Of a DNA stretch of 64,000 bases, positions 38,834-49,454 are shown piece by piece. Made by a program: the position numbers and the translations under genes. The notes under the pieces are model-generated. The model saw only the letters and a list, made by a program, of their open reading frames with translations, did not search any database and was not told the DNA's origin. The DNA lies in assembly GCF_000186865.1 (NCBI RefSeq), contig NW_008705573.1:330685-394684 (forward strand). The letters run 5' to 3'. The stretch comes from Aureococcus anophagefferens. Lineage: Eukaryota > Sar > Pelagophyceae > Pelagomonadales > Pelagomonadaceae. The stretch's first letter is position 1. Each line of letters starts with the position of its first letter.

Positions 38834-38878
38834 GGGGCAGCCCTATTAGCATAGGAGCCCCGTGCTCCTTGCTCCGCC

Positions 38879-41800
38879 ATGCCGGGCTCCTTCGCTCCGA
38901 CGATCACGGTCGTCCCGAGCCTCGCGCCGACGCCGCGGCCGAACCCCTTCAACAGCGCCAGCAGCGAGTGGAGCGAGATCTGGACGACGTGCCAGCTCAA
39001 CGTCTTCGTCTTCTGCGTCCTCGTCGCCATCTTCTGGCACCAGCGCCTGCGGGACGACGTCTTCCAGCCGCGGGCGAAGTACCGGCCGGAGCGCGTGCCG
39101 CCCGAGTGCGCCGCGGGCCTGCGGGCGCTCTGGCGCGTCTTCCGCATGGACGACGCGCGGCTCCAGAGGCACGTGGGCCTCGACGCCTTCGTCCTCATCC
39201 GCTTCCTGCGGCTCTGGAAGCGCCTGGCCTTCGCCATGTCGGCCTTCAGCGCCATGGTGCTCGTGCCCGTCTACATGGCCGAGGACGGCACGCGCGGCCA
39301 GGCGGGCTTCGACAAGTTCACGATGGGTAACTTAAAGTACGGCTCGCCGCGGCTCTGGGCGCCCTTCACCTTCACCTGGCTCCTCGCGCTCTTCGCGGCG
39401 CACCTCCTGGAGAACGAGGGCAAGCTCTACACGCGGCTCCGGCACCGCTTCCTCACGCGGGGCGACGACGACGACGGCCCGCAGCCGCGGTGCTCCGTCG
39501 TCGTCGAGCGCGCGCCCGCGCGGAACTCACATCTTCGACACGAGCGCTTCTGCCGTGCTTCGAGAACTCGACGAGAGCCATCGATGCGTCCAAAAATCAG
39601 CCGAATCAATTTGACCGAGCTCGAGAGTTCGGAAGTTCGGCGGGGACCCCCCGAACCAGCGGTTGATGTCCACACAGGCACGTGCCCGCGAAGCTGCGGT
39701 CCGACGCGGCGCTGAAGCGCTACTTTTCCCACCTCATGGGCGACGACGCCGTGCACTCCGCGGTCGTCTACCTCGACTGCCGGGGTCTGGAGAAGACGCT
39801 CGAGGAGCGCGACCGCGCGGCGCTCGCGCTCGAGACGCTCGAGAACCGGCAGAAGCGGGGCTGGCGCTGCCGGAGCCGCGTCTACGCGCGGCCCTGGACC
39901 TGGTCGCCCGAGGCGCGGTCCCTCGGCGGCGACCGCTGCGGCCCGTGGACGCGCGTCGACGCGCTCGAGTACCAGGCGATGCGCCTCAACCGCCTCAACG
40001 CGAAGCTCGCGGCGGGCCAGAAGCGCGGCGCCTTCGCCTGCGCGTCCAAGCTCGCGGCGTCGCCGCTGAAGCCGCCCGCGAGCCGCGCGTCGAGCGCGGA
40101 CGGCGCCGCGCCCGCGAACCCTTTACGGCGCGAGCCCGGCGGCGACGACATGAACTTCGCCCAGAAGCTCCAGGCGGGCCTCGAGGACGGCCTCCAGGTC
40201 GCCACGGACCTCGTGCAGACCCACGTCGACGCCGCCCTCGACGGCGCCGAGGAGGGCTTCCGCGACGCGGGCCGGGCCGCGAACAACCTGGCGCGGCGCG
40301 CCGTCGAGACGCTCGCGCTCGAGGACGCCTTCTCCAAGGCCTACGCGCGGTCGTCGACGGGCGTCGTCACCTTCGCCTCGCCCGGCGCGGCCTCCGTCGC
40401 CTCCCAGCTCCAGCTCGGCAACTACCGCGGCTGCCGCGCGGTGCGGGGCGTCGCGCCCCGCGCGGAAATCGACCGGCGAGCTGGGGCCAAACTTCAGAAC
40501 TCTCCAGCTCGGTCAAATCGAAGTCGATTCGGCTGACTTTTGGACGAATCGATTGCTCTCGGCGAGTTCTCGAAGCACGGCAGAAGAGCTTCTGTCGAAC
40601 CGGTCAAATACATTGAAGCCGGCATTTGATTTCCACGCAGGTCGCGCCGACGACGGGCGACGTCGAGTGGCGCAACGTCGGCAACCGGGCCGCGTCCGTC
40701 GTGTCGCGCACCTGGGTCGCCGACGGCCTGCTCTGCTGGCTCGCCGTGCTCTGGACGCCCCTGATCGCCTTTCTGCAGACGCTCGCGAACATCGAGGAGC
40801 TCGCGAACAAGACGCGGGACGGCCGCTGGCTGTTTCCCTGGCTGCGGCCCTTCGCGCGCAAGGACCGCTACGAGACGGCGCGGTATTTGATCCAGGGCTA
40901 CCTGCCCGTGCTCCTCGTGCTGGTCTTGCTGCTGCTGATCCCCATCGCCATCGAGCAGCTCGCGCGCCACTACGTCGGCTTTAAGACGAAGTCCGCGATC
41001 CAGGCCTACGTGCTCCAGCGCCATTTCTGTTTTCAGCTGCTGACCATCTTCGTGACCGTGCTGTCCGGGTCGGCGCTGACGATCATCAACGAGATCGTCC
41101 GGCGGCCCGCGTGGGTGTTGAACTTTTTGGGCACGAATTTGCCCGCGCTCGGGTCCTACTTCCTCCAGCTGCTCATCGTCAAGAGCTTGTTGTCCACGGC
41201 CTTGGAGCTGTCCAAGCCGCACCAGATTTTTCTGGACGTGTCGCGGGTGAACGCGCTCATCAACCGGTCGAACGAGCGGCGCGGCGAGCCGCCGGGCTAC
41301 ACGGAGTTCAAGTACGGCCACGTCGTCCCCCAGATTTTGATGGTCGTGCTCGTGGCGTCGATCTACGCCGCCATCGCGCCCCTGCTGCTCCCCTTCGCCT
41401 GGCTCTTCTTTTTTCTGGCGGAGCTTTTCTATTCCCGGAACTTTCTGCTGGTCTACGTGCGGCGCTACGAGTCGGGCGGCGACTTTCTCGTCCCCCACCT
41501 GCTCTTCTTCACCATGCTTTCCTTGGTCGTCGGCCAGGTGACGATGATCGGCTACATCTCCATCATGGTCGGCACGAAGCAGCTCCCGGTGCTCCAGCCG
41601 CTCCTCGTGCCGCTGCCGTTCCTCACGTACTGGCACTACCGGCGGCTCATGAAGCGCTACGTGGAGCCGTCCAAGTTTTTGACGTTGGAGGCCGCGGCCG
41701 ACGGCACGCTCTTCGACGACCTGTCCGAGGACCTCGACGAGAACTACTACAAGCAGAAGGTGCTCACGGTGCCCGCGGCGCACCCCGTCGCGCGCTGCTC

Positions 41801-41999
41801 GGTCCGCGCGGGCGTCGCGCTGTCGCCGGACCGCCGCTCCAGGGACCGGCCGTCGACGGACATCGAGCTCGGGCGGCCCTCGCAGGCGCCGTCGACGACG
41901 CCGAAGAAGCCCGCGAGGAAGCCGCACGGCGCGTCCCTCGGGAAGAAGGGGTCCCGGCCCTGGAGCCGCCGCTTCCTCAAGCGGGAGCGCCGGGTCTAG
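38879..41999 (+). CDS. OSCA/TMEM63 family mechanosensitive cation channel
   Basis: Three exons (38879..39507, 39678..40449, 40641..41999) give 919 residues. The N-terminal three-helix region (QLNVFVFCVLVAIFW; FTFTWLLALFAAHLL) is followed by the cytosolic RRM-like domain announced by SVVVEHVPAKLRSDAALKRYFSHL, then APTTGDVEWRNV and the channel core (GYLPVLLVLVLLLLIPIAIEQL, QLLTIFVTVLSGSALTIINEI, LPALGSYFLQLLIVKSLL, FAWLFFFLAELFYSRNF). These are the hallmarks of OSCA/TMEM63 (CSC1-like) channels that open under membrane tension or osmotic shock. The tail is basic. Its TAG stop overlaps the TAG stop of the opposite gene. Confidence 0.9.
39508..39677 (+). mobile_element. Introner element B2 (170-nt GC-AG intron)
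   Basis: Octamers GCGCGCGC (5') and GCACGTGC (3'), two transitions apart. Shorter than other family B copies because part of the left arm is missing. Forward orientation; junction VVVEHVPAKLRSD. Confidence 0.85.
40450..40640 (+). mobile_element. Introner element B3 (191-nt GT-AG intron)
   Basis: Perfect octamers GTCGCGCC with a canonical GT donor. Reverse orientation in the OSCA/TMEM63 gene; junction AVRGVAPTTGDVEW. Confidence 0.9.
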
Positions 42000-43432
42000 C
42001 GGAACGTGTCCGTAACGGCGCGTTCGATCCTGCGCCGCGCGGCGGCCGACGCGTCGGGCGGAGCGTCGGACGCGCCGAAGGTCCGCGCGTCGCCGCGGCG
42101 GAAGGCGCAGCTCCGGAGGACGAGGCGATCCGCGTCGGCGACGGGGACGGCGACCGCCTCCTTCTTGAACGCGGCCGCGACGTCGGCGAGCGGCCGGCGC
42201 TCGCCGGCGACCTCGACGACGAGGCCGATCATGGAGAGAATCTGGCGGTAGAGGAACGACGCGCCGGCGACGTCCACGACGCAGTAGCTCGCCGACGAGA
42301 GCTTCGTGGCGAAGCGGTCGACGCAGCGAACGGCCCGCGGGTCGCCGGCTGAGACGCGCGCGTCCGTGAAGTTGTGGTAGCTCTTCGGCTTGCACGCGGG
42401 GCAGGACACGTCGCGGAGCGCGGGCCGCAGCCGCGCGTGGACGCCGCGGCGCGCCTCGGCGAGCGACGCCGGCAGGGGCATGAGCGGGACGTGGGCGCCC
42501 GGCAGCGTCGCGCCGTCGAGCGCCGCCCGCAGGCGCCGCGCGGCCGCGGCGTCCGCGAGGGAGACCGTCGCGCCCTCGTCCCCGAACGCGACGTCGGCGT
42601 CCGGCGCGGCCGCGGCGACGAGGCGTCGGAGCGCGCCGCCGCTGCCCGCGGGCAGGCCCCCGACCCAGACCTCGCGGTCCTCGTCCGCGGCGGCCGCGAG
42701 CGCGCGCTCGCGGGGCGTGTACATCGACGCGTAGTCCAAAAAGTAGGCGTAGTCGCGGCGGAAGCACTCGCGGCGCAGGTCGACGGCCGCGTCGACGGCG
42801 TAGCAGCGGACGGCCGCGACGCCGACCGCCGCCGCGTTGATCGCGGCGAGCAGAGCCGCCTCGTCGACGGCTTCGACGGCGGGCGGCGCGCCCGCCGCGA
42901 AGCGTAGCGTGGACGTCAAAAAACACACGTTCCCGTAGGCGTGCACGCCCCGGTCCGTGCGCGACGCGCGGCTCGACACGGCGACGTCGCAGGCCTCGGC
43001 GCCGTGCCGCGCGACGCTCGCGACCCGCACGGCCTCCGCGAGGCGGCCCTCGGCCGTCGGGAAGCGTCGCTCGCTCGCCGCGCCGTTCCACTGGGACCCG
43101 TGGAAGCCGCGGCCGTCGTAGGCGTAGACCACGACGAAGCGCTCGACGCGCTCGGGCGCGGCGCCGCCGCAGCCCGTCAGCTTCAGGTGGCGGAACACGG
43201 CGCTGCGCGACGCGAAGCGCTCGCCGCAGCCGTGGCACACCGTGCGCGCATCGCCGGCGTTCGCAGCGGTCGCAGTGATTTCGTCGGCAGCGGTCGCGCC
43301 CGCAGCGGTCGCAGCGGTCGCGTCGGCATCCCTTGCGACCGCTGTGCTCGCAGCGGTCGCGCTTGCGGATGCGAGACCGCTCATGCTCTCCGCGTCAACA
43401 TTGTATCGCACTGCAACATGCTTCTTGCTCAT
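41996..43432 (-). CDS. TruA-type tRNA pseudouridine synthase with N-terminal zinc finger
   Basis: 478 residues. VVVYAYDGRGFHGSQWN and SRASRTDRGVHAYGN (catalytic Asp in RTDRGVHA) define the TruA/PUS1/PUS3 family, which converts uridine to pseudouridine in tRNA anticodon arms or other RNAs. C-terminal YHNFTDARVS, ASFLYRQILSMIGLVVEVA complete the fold. A single zinc finger precedes it (CHGCGERFASRSAVFRHLKLTGC, quoted from the sequence), an uncommon addition. Residues about 18-60 are low-complexity Ala/Thr encoded by imperfect GCAGCGGTCGC repeats (43264-43375). The stop codon TAG (41998..41996) is nested in the CTAG shared with the OSCA gene. Confidence 0.87.
   Translation of the reverse strand: MSKKHVAVRYNVDAESMSGLASASATAASTAVARDADATAATAAGATAADEITATAANAGDARTVCHGCGERFASRSAVFRHLKLTGCGGAAPERVERFVVVYAYDGRGFHGSQWNGAASERRFPTAEGRLAEAVRVASVARHGAEACDVAVSSRASRTDRGVHAYGNVCFLTSTLRFAAGAPPAVEAVDEAALLAAINAAAVGVAAVRCYAVDAAVDLRRECFRRDYAYFLDYASMYTPRERALAAAADEDREVWVGGLPAGSGGALRRLVAAAAPDADVAFGDEGATVSLADAAAARRLRAALDGATLPGAHVPLMPLPASLAEARRGVHARLRPALRDVSCPACKPKSYHNFTDARVSAGDPRAVRCVDRFATKLSSASYCVVDVAGASFLYRQILSMIGLVVEVAGERRPLADVAAAFKKEAVAVPVADADRLVLRSCAFRRGDARTFGASDAPPDASAAARRRIERAVTDTFR
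43264..43390. repeat. GCAGCGGTCGC short-repeat cluster
   Basis: About six copies of GCAGCGGTCGC plus one inverted copy (GCGACCGCTG) inside the N-terminal coding part of the pseudouridine synthase. They can form hairpins and encode Ala/Thr-rich filler. Confidence 0.7.
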
Positions 43433-43524
43433 CCAAGCGAGGGCCGGGGCAGCCTCTGGTGACGAGTAGAGGTGTCACTCTAATTCCCCGTCGTCCGGCG
43501 CCGTCGCCGACGGGGGGCGGCCCC

Positions 43525-45200
43525 ATGCGGCGGGCCGCGCTGCTGGGCGTCGCCCTGGGCGCCCCCGCCTCGCTCGCGACGCGGTCGACGAGCAAGCGCA
43601 CCTTCGCGTCGCCGGACGGCCTCGCGGACCTCGACTGGTGGACGGAGTACTTTGGCGTCGAGGACACGGCGGACCCGCGGGACGCCGGCGGCCTGGGCGA
43701 CTACGTGTGCCTGACGCGCTACACGGCCTACGCGCTGCCGGACTTTTACGGCGTCCACTTCCCGCAGTCGTCCGTGACGGCGACGGGAGCGACGAACCTC
43801 ACGGAGTGGCGCGCGCGCAAGGCCGCGTCGCTCGGCGGGCGCCTGGGCAGCTACGGCGCCTTCATGACGGGGGCGACGGGCCTCTGGGTGCCGTCCCTCG
43901 ACTCGCACGTCGCGGCCTTCGAGCGCGACGGCGTCGACTTCCTGCAGCGGAGCTTCGAGGACGGCGGCGCGACCATCTACGTCGCGACGGTCGCGTCGCC
44001 GGGGGCCTTCGCCGTCTTCGAGGTCATGAGCGACGACTGCGAGTCCTGCGCGAGCGGGAAATGGCCGGCCTACGGCGCCGACGAGCAGCCCGCGCTCCAC
44101 TCGCTCGACGGCTATTCCGCGGCCGCGCTCCGCGCGCGCTACGCGACCGCCGCGTCGGCGGCCTACGCGTCCTCCGCCGGCGGCCTGCCCGCGGCCATGG
44201 TCGTCCAGCTCCGCGTCGCCGTCGCGGACGTCGACGGCGCCTACGCGTACGCGAAGCGCATGTTCCCGACGCTGGAGCTCGCGAACGGCACGGAATCGTT
44301 CTCCGCGCGGCTCCCGACGGCGTCCTACGACCTGAGCCAGTCCGCCTCCGGCGACGACGTCGCCCTGATCTTCGCGCGGCGTGCGGCCTCCGGCGCGGCG
44401 ACCTTCGACGCCTACGAGGCCTACGTCGAGGCGCTCCACGCGGCGAACCTGGAAACGGGCGACGACCGCGCCGCGGGCGGCGGCATGGACCGCTACGTCG
44501 ACGACCACATCCGCGTCAGCGACGACGCCGTCGCCCTCGACGCCTGGGCGACGGCCCACGTCGAGCACGGCCTGCGCTACCACGCGTACAACTGGACGCG
44601 GTCGTCAGGGCAGGAAAAGGGTGATTCAAGATCGCTTCAACACGAGTGTTCCGCGCGCGATCGTTCCGGAAAAAATATCCACGCGTCGAGAGCGCTCCGA
44701 GAGATGATCGCTCGTCCAAAAATCAGCCGAAACGAGTGGAAACCGACCGAGATATGAGCCTCCAAAGTTGGGAATTTCGCACTCTTTTCCTGCCCAGGCG
44801 GTCGTGCCCGGGCGCCGACCTGTCGTTCCCGGGCGGTTTCATGATCTACTCCGCGGGCGTCGGCGCGCAGAGCCTGGAGCTGGGCACGTCCGCCGTCGAC
44901 GGCTCGGTCTACGGCGCCGACGACCTCTATTCCCTCGACCCCTGCGCGGCGTCGTACGAGTGCCGCGTGTTGGACGACGACGACGACGACTTCAACATGG
45001 CGCCCTTCGCGGTCTTCCTCTCGGAGCAGCTGAACCTGACGCAGACGTCGGCGCTCGCGCTCGGCGTCTACTTCGTCGCCTCCGTCTCCGCCGTGTCCGT
45101 CGTCATCGTCGCGTCGACGCGCATCAAGCGGAACCACTACTTCAAGGTCCGCGGCATCTCGCGCGACTACCACCGAATCAAGGAGGTCGTCGAGATCTGA
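43525..45200 (+). CDS. Secreted type I membrane protein, VOC-like repeats, function unknown
   Basis: Two exons (43525..44597 and 44798..45200) give 491 residues. MRRAALLGVALGAPASLA is a signal peptide; VYFVASVSAVSVVIVAST near the C-terminus is a membrane span followed by a short basic tail (RIKRNHYFKVRG). The luminal part has two regions with beta-alpha-beta spacing (VPSLDSHVAAFERDGVDFLQRSF ... TIYVATVASPGAFAVFEVMS; VVQLRVAVADVDGAYAYAKRMFP, each quoted in part) that weakly suggest a glyoxalase/VOC fold, without clear metal ligands. N-x-S/T sites are present. Removing introner A7 gives YNWTRSCPGADLSF. Confidence 0.68.
44598..44797 (+). mobile_element. Introner element A7 (200-nt GC-AG intron)
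   Basis: Perfect octamers GCGGTCGT. Forward orientation. Right half carries the family A block AAAATCAGCCGAAACGAG. Donor GC, acceptor CTGCCCAG. Confidence 0.92.
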
Positions 45201-45445
45201 GGCCGCCGCCTCCTGTGTGCTCGCCCCCGCCCCGCCGCCGTCGCTATCACCTTTCGTGAAATCCTGGGGGGCCGCGGGGCGTCGGGCGGCGACGTCCGAC
45301 GGCGCCTGCGCCGGGGCGCCGGCGCGACGAGGGTGCCGGCGTCCTCGAGCTTGAGCTCGTCGGAGCTCGTCGTGTGCATCTGCGCGGTCGAGAGCGCCGC
45401 GCGCGTCCCGCAGGACCCGCAGCGCACGACCCTTTGGCCGCGACG

Positions 45446-48298
45446 ATGCCGAAGAAGCCCGTGGATGGCCTCTACAGCAAGCTCCACCTGCGCGTGACGG
45501 CGCGCACGCAGCTCGGGCAGACGGTCTTCGTCACGGGGTCGTCGTCGGGCGACCGGGCGCTCGAGGGGCGGGGCGAGGCGCTGGAGATGGTGACGTCGCC
45601 GGGCGAGTGGCCCGTCTGGCGCACGAAGAAGCCCGTCATCGTCGCGCGCGGCGTGCCCCACTGCTACGAGTACCAGCTGCGGTCCGGCGACGACGTCGAC
45701 GGCGAGTCGAGCCTCGCGGACGCCGCGGGCCGCGTCGTCACGCCCGACGTCGCGGAGCTCGAGCTGAACGACGTCTTCGGCACCTTCGAGCGCTTCGGCC
45801 CCGGCGACCGCACGTCCTCCTTCGCGTCGTCGCGCTACGACTCGCGGGGCGAGCTCGCGGGCCGATCGCGCCTCCACATCGTCTGCTACCACCTGCCCGT
45901 GCGCGTCTGGAAGGACGACGAGGGCCAGTGGCGCGCGGGCTGGGGCGATTCCTTGATCGCCCGGTCGCCGGGCGAGGGGCAATCCGTCGCGGACGCCGTC
46001 GAGACGTGGTGGCTCGGGACCGTCCACGGCGGTCTGAACCGGCGGAAGCTCACGTTCGCGGACGAGACGGCGATCCGGCGCGTCCTCGAGCCCATGCACT
46101 GCATCCCCATCTTCTCCGTCCACAGCAAGGACGCCTACCTCAACTACTGCAAGAAAGTCCTGTGGCCGTCGTTCCACAACGTCACGGTTTTAGACCAGTC
46201 GTGCGCGTGCTGGCAGGACCCGTCGAACCCCTCGAGGACCTGGGACCAGGAGGCCGACGGCGCGGGCTGGGACGCCTACGAGGCGCTGAACCTGGACTTC
46301 CGGGACGCGCTCCTCGAGCGGCTCGACGAGGGCGACACGGTCTGGGTCCACGACTACCACCTCATGCTGCTCCCGTCGCTCCTCGCGTCGTCGGCCATGT
46401 TCAAGCAGGACGCCTTCACGAAGCGCAAGGCGCGCATCGTCTTCTTCCTCCACATCCCCTTCCCGACGTCCCAATTGTTCTGCTCCATCGCGCACGGGTC
46501 GCGGCTGCTCACCGGTTTGGTCGGCGCGGACGTCGTCGGCTTCCACGCCTTCGACCACGCGCGCCACTTCCTCAACGCCTGCAAGCGCCTCATGGGCATG
46601 CCCCACAAGTCCGTGCAGGGCGGCGTCACGGGCGTCGAGTACGAGGGGCGCACGGTCATGGTCGTCGTGCGCCACGTCTCCGTCGAGCCGGGCAAGATCC
46701 TCCGCGCGCTCGGGGGCGACGCGACGCTGCGGGAGATCGAGGCGCTGGACCTCACGTTGCAGCCGCTCATGGCGAAGAAGCCCAAGGTCGTGCTCGCGGG
46801 CGTCGATAGTTGCCAGCGGCTGTCCGGCGTCGCGCTCAAGCTCCTCGCCTTCGAGCGGTTCCTCAGCGAGTACCCGCAGTGGCGCGGCCGCGTCGTGCTC
46901 GTCCAGTACGCGCTGTTGGACGGCACGCGCGTCGAGGACGAGGCGCGGACGTCGGGCGAGTTGCGGAAGCTCGCGGCGCGGATCAACGGCCAGTGCGCGG
47001 GCGCGGTCGAGTACCGCGAGATGCCGTCGTCGCGGCTGACGCTGCCCGTGCGGTTGGCGCTGTGGAACCGGGCCGACGCGCTCATCGGCACGGCGATCCG
47101 CGAGGGCCACAACCTCGCGCCCTTCGAGTACGCCTTGGTCCGCGAGAAGAACCCGGGCGTCACGTTGGCGTCGGAGTTCTCGGCGACGGCGTCGCTCATG
47201 AGCGGCGCGCTGACGATCAACCCCTTCGACCCGCCGTCCGTGGCGGCGGCCCTCGACGCGGCGCTCTCCATGTCCGCGCAGGAGCGGCGCGACCGCCTCG
47301 ATCGGGATTTGCCGTACGTGAAGTCGCGGCCCTCGGGCCAGTGGACGAAGGAGATCCTCCACGACATGAACGTGGTGCACCAGCAGAAGCGCGTTTATGG
47401 GGACGGCGGCGAGGATCTGGTGGCGCCCCTGGACCACGGCGCGCTCAAGTCGGCCTACGCGAAGGCGAAGCGGCGCCTCCTGCTCCTCGACTTCGGCGGC
47501 ACCTTGGTGCCCAAGGGCGACTACATCACCAAGGTCCTCAAGACGCAGCAGATCGGCGTGACGACGCTGGATCTGCTGGACGAGCGCGCGGCGAAGGCCC
47601 TCGAGGCCCTGTCCAACGACCCGAGGACGACGGTCTACGTCGTCTCGGGCGCGACGATGCACGCGCTCCACGCGCTCCTCGGCTGCTACCCGAAGCTCGG
47701 CCTCGCGGCGGCGAACGGGTTGTGCACGACGAAGCCGTCGCTCAAGACCTACGAGACGACGCGCCGCTGCGGCGTCGCCGACTACGGCACGGACTGGGAC
47801 GCCGTGAAGGCCGCGGCGCTGCCGATCCTCCGCCGCCACGCGGCCCGGACGAACGGGTCGTCCGTGCTGAGCCGCGACCCGGGCGTCGCCTGGTCCTACT
47901 ACCGCGCGGACCCGGAGTGGGGGCGCATCCAGGCCGTCCAGCTCATCGGCGACCTCGAGGCCGTGCTCAAGCCCTACGACGTCTCGGTCGTGCACCTGGA
48001 CGGCATGATCGAGGTCGTGCCGGGCCGCATGCACAAGGGCAACGTCGTCAAGCACATCCTCAACACGCTCGACGAGCCGCCGGACTTCCTCTTCGCCTGC
48101 GGCGACTCGAAGACGGACGAGAAGATGTTCTCCTCCGTCTACTCGCACCTCGCGGACGCGCCGACGGCCGAGCACAACCAGGCCTACACGGTCACGGTCG
48201 GCAAGAAGGCGTCCAAGGCCCTCTTCTACCTCAACGACCACGCCCACGTCATCGACGCCCTCGCCAAGCTCGCGAGCGCGTGCGAGCCGGCGTCCTAG
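45446..48298 (+). CDS. Trehalose-6-phosphate synthase/phosphatase with starch-binding CBM20
   Basis: 950 residues. Residues about 8-75 are a CBM20-type starch-binding domain (RVTARTQLGQTVFVTGSS; HCYEYQL). The GT20 synthase follows with VWVHDYHLMLLPSLL, FFLHIPFPTSQLF, GADVVGFHAFDHARHFL and the UDP-glucose loop REGHNLAPFEY. The C-terminal HAD phosphatase region begins LLLLDFGGTLVP at about 677, where the family has DxDGT: the second Asp, the general acid/base, is Gly. FACGDSKTDEKMF (about 884) keeps the metal-site Asp residues. So the phosphatase half is probably inactive and the protein may be a synthase or regulator, as in class II plant enzymes. Start at 45446 rather than 45374 because the upstream extension is basic and biased differently. 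Confidence 0.9.
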   Translation: MPKKPVDGLYSKLHLRVTARTQLGQTVFVTGSSSGDRALEGRGEALEMVTSPGEWPVWRTKKPVIVARGVPHCYEYQLRSGDDVDGESSLADAAGRVVTPDVAELELNDVFGTFERFGPGDRTSSFASSRYDSRGELAGRSRLHIVCYHLPVRVWKDDEGQWRAGWGDSLIARSPGEGQSVADAVETWWLGTVHGGLNRRKLTFADETAIRRVLEPMHCIPIFSVHSKDAYLNYCKKVLWPSFHNVTVLDQSCACWQDPSNPSRTWDQEADGAGWDAYEALNLDFRDALLERLDEGDTVWVHDYHLMLLPSLLASSAMFKQDAFTKRKARIVFFLHIPFPTSQLFCSIAHGSRLLTGLVGADVVGFHAFDHARHFLNACKRLMGMPHKSVQGGVTGVEYEGRTVMVVVRHVSVEPGKILRALGGDATLREIEALDLTLQPLMAKKPKVVLAGVDSCQRLSGVALKLLAFERFLSEYPQWRGRVVLVQYALLDGTRVEDEARTSGELRKLAARINGQCAGAVEYREMPSSRLTLPVRLALWNRADALIGTAIREGHNLAPFEYALVREKNPGVTLASEFSATASLMSGALTINPFDPPSVAAALDAALSMSAQERRDRLDRDLPYVKSRPSGQWTKEILHDMNVVHQQKRVYGDGGEDLVAPLDHGALKSAYAKAKRRLLLLDFGGTLVPKGDYITKVLKTQQIGVTTLDLLDERAAKALEALSNDPRTTVYVVSGATMHALHALLGCYPKLGLAAANGLCTTKPSLKTYETTRRCGVADYGTDWDAVKAAALPILRRHAARTNGSSVLSRDPGVAWSYYRADPEWGRIQAVQLIGDLEAVLKPYDVSVVHLDGMIEVVPGRMHKGNVVKHILNTLDEPPDFLFACGDSKTDEKMFSSVYSHLADAPTAEHNQAYTVTVGKKASKALFYLNDHAHVIDALAKLASACEPAS

Positions 48299-48352
48299 GG
48301 CGCGCGCGGCGCGTTAGAGGCGGCATTAGAGGAGTACAGAGTGTGCTTACTA

Positions 48353-49336
48353 CTAGTGCCAGGAGCCGGTGTAATTCAATAAGCCGAGGAGGTCATGTTT
48401 CGAGTCAAACATCCGTTCCGGAGACCCATCGTTGTACATTGCATTGCGGCTCGTGAAGCGCATCTCGAGCCCACCGGCACGGTAGACACATCTCCCGTTC
48501 TTTTTCGTGTTCTCCGTCCAGACAGCCGCCTTGCAGATGAGCCGCTCACGATCGGAAAAGCGGGCTTCCTCGTGCACCCCGATTTCGTACGGAAAGTCAT
48601 AATTGTAGTCCTCGTCACAGTCCGGCCAGTCTTCAGTTGGCGAAGCTTCGACGGAGCCTCGAAACAGCGAGAGAAACTTCCCGTCTTCACGGACCAAGGT
48701 GACTCGAGCGTCTCCGACGTCTTGAGTCTGCGCGCAGAATTCATCGAACTCCTTGCGGTCGCGCCCTGCTGAATAAGCTTCGGGGTCGCCGGTTTTGAAC
48801 TCTCGTGCCGACTCGATGACGATGGCGGTGGTGTCCTGAAATTTGAATTCGAGGATAAACGTAGCATAGTCCTCGTGATGATCGTTGCAATCCGGGAACC
48901 CGTCGTAGTCATGCACGCGCTCGAGGATTCGCGTGCCGTTCTTCAGTCGAACGTCGACGATGCATTCGAAGTTGTATTCAGGCGCCTTGCCGTGCGCTTC
49001 CGGATCCGCAGAGATGATTCGAAGCACCTCCAGGCCAGGCAAGGGCGCCGCCGCCTGGATGCGCCGCAACACCGCCGGCGACGACAAGACAGGACCGGTG
49101 GCGCCGAGGCGGGCGACGACGGACAGGACCGGTGGCGAGGCGAGGCGCGCGAGGTGTTCCTTCGAGGTCGCGGCGAGGGCACCAAATGAGCATGTCTCGA
49201 GCAGTGTTGCGAACGCCGGAAATTGGGTATCAAGCGCGGTGCTGATGGAGCGGTCCGTGGCACGCTTTTGCAGATGGCGCCGCATTTTTTTGCGAAGTTG
49301 GCCCGGCCTAGCCCGTTTCTCCTTCTTCTTCACCAT
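48353..49336 (-). CDS. Hypothetical protein, paralogue 1 of a tandem pair, lower GC
   Basis: 327 residues from MVKKKEKRARP, a basic N-terminus with possible nuclear signal. It aligns along its whole length with the next gene: RATDRSISTALDTQFPAF against RASNLAISTALDIQLPLL, FGALAATSKEHLARLASPPVL against SAALAATSKERIDALAKAPVL, GKFLSLFRGSVEA against GSFLTIFRGKVCM, and YRAGGLEMRF against YRARGIELRF. The N-terminal 60 residues resemble a short F-box-like helical module (LAATSKE), weakly. Third codon positions are only about two-thirds G/C in the part I checked, far below neighbours. No known function. Confidence 0.72.
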   Translation of the reverse strand: MVKKKEKRARPGQLRKKMRRHLQKRATDRSISTALDTQFPAFATLLETCSFGALAATSKEHLARLASPPVLSVVARLGATGPVLSSPAVLRRIQAAAPLPGLEVLRIISADPEAHGKAPEYNFECIVDVRLKNGTRILERVHDYDGFPDCNDHHEDYATFILEFKFQDTTAIVIESAREFKTGDPEAYSAGRDRKEFDEFCAQTQDVGDARVTLVREDGKFLSLFRGSVEASPTEDWPDCDEDYNYDFPYEIGVHEEARFSDRERLICKAAVWTENTKKNGRCVYRAGGLEMRFTSRNAMYNDGSPERMFDSKHDLLGLLNYTGSWH

Positions 49337-49454
49337 ATTTCTTTGGTCGCGGCGTCGGGGGCGCCGCGGCGCTGTCGATGCGAGGGCGGCCAAGTCTCGC
49401 CACAAGCAATCGATGTCCTGTGGATCGGCGATCGCCGCACTATCGCGTTTAGGC

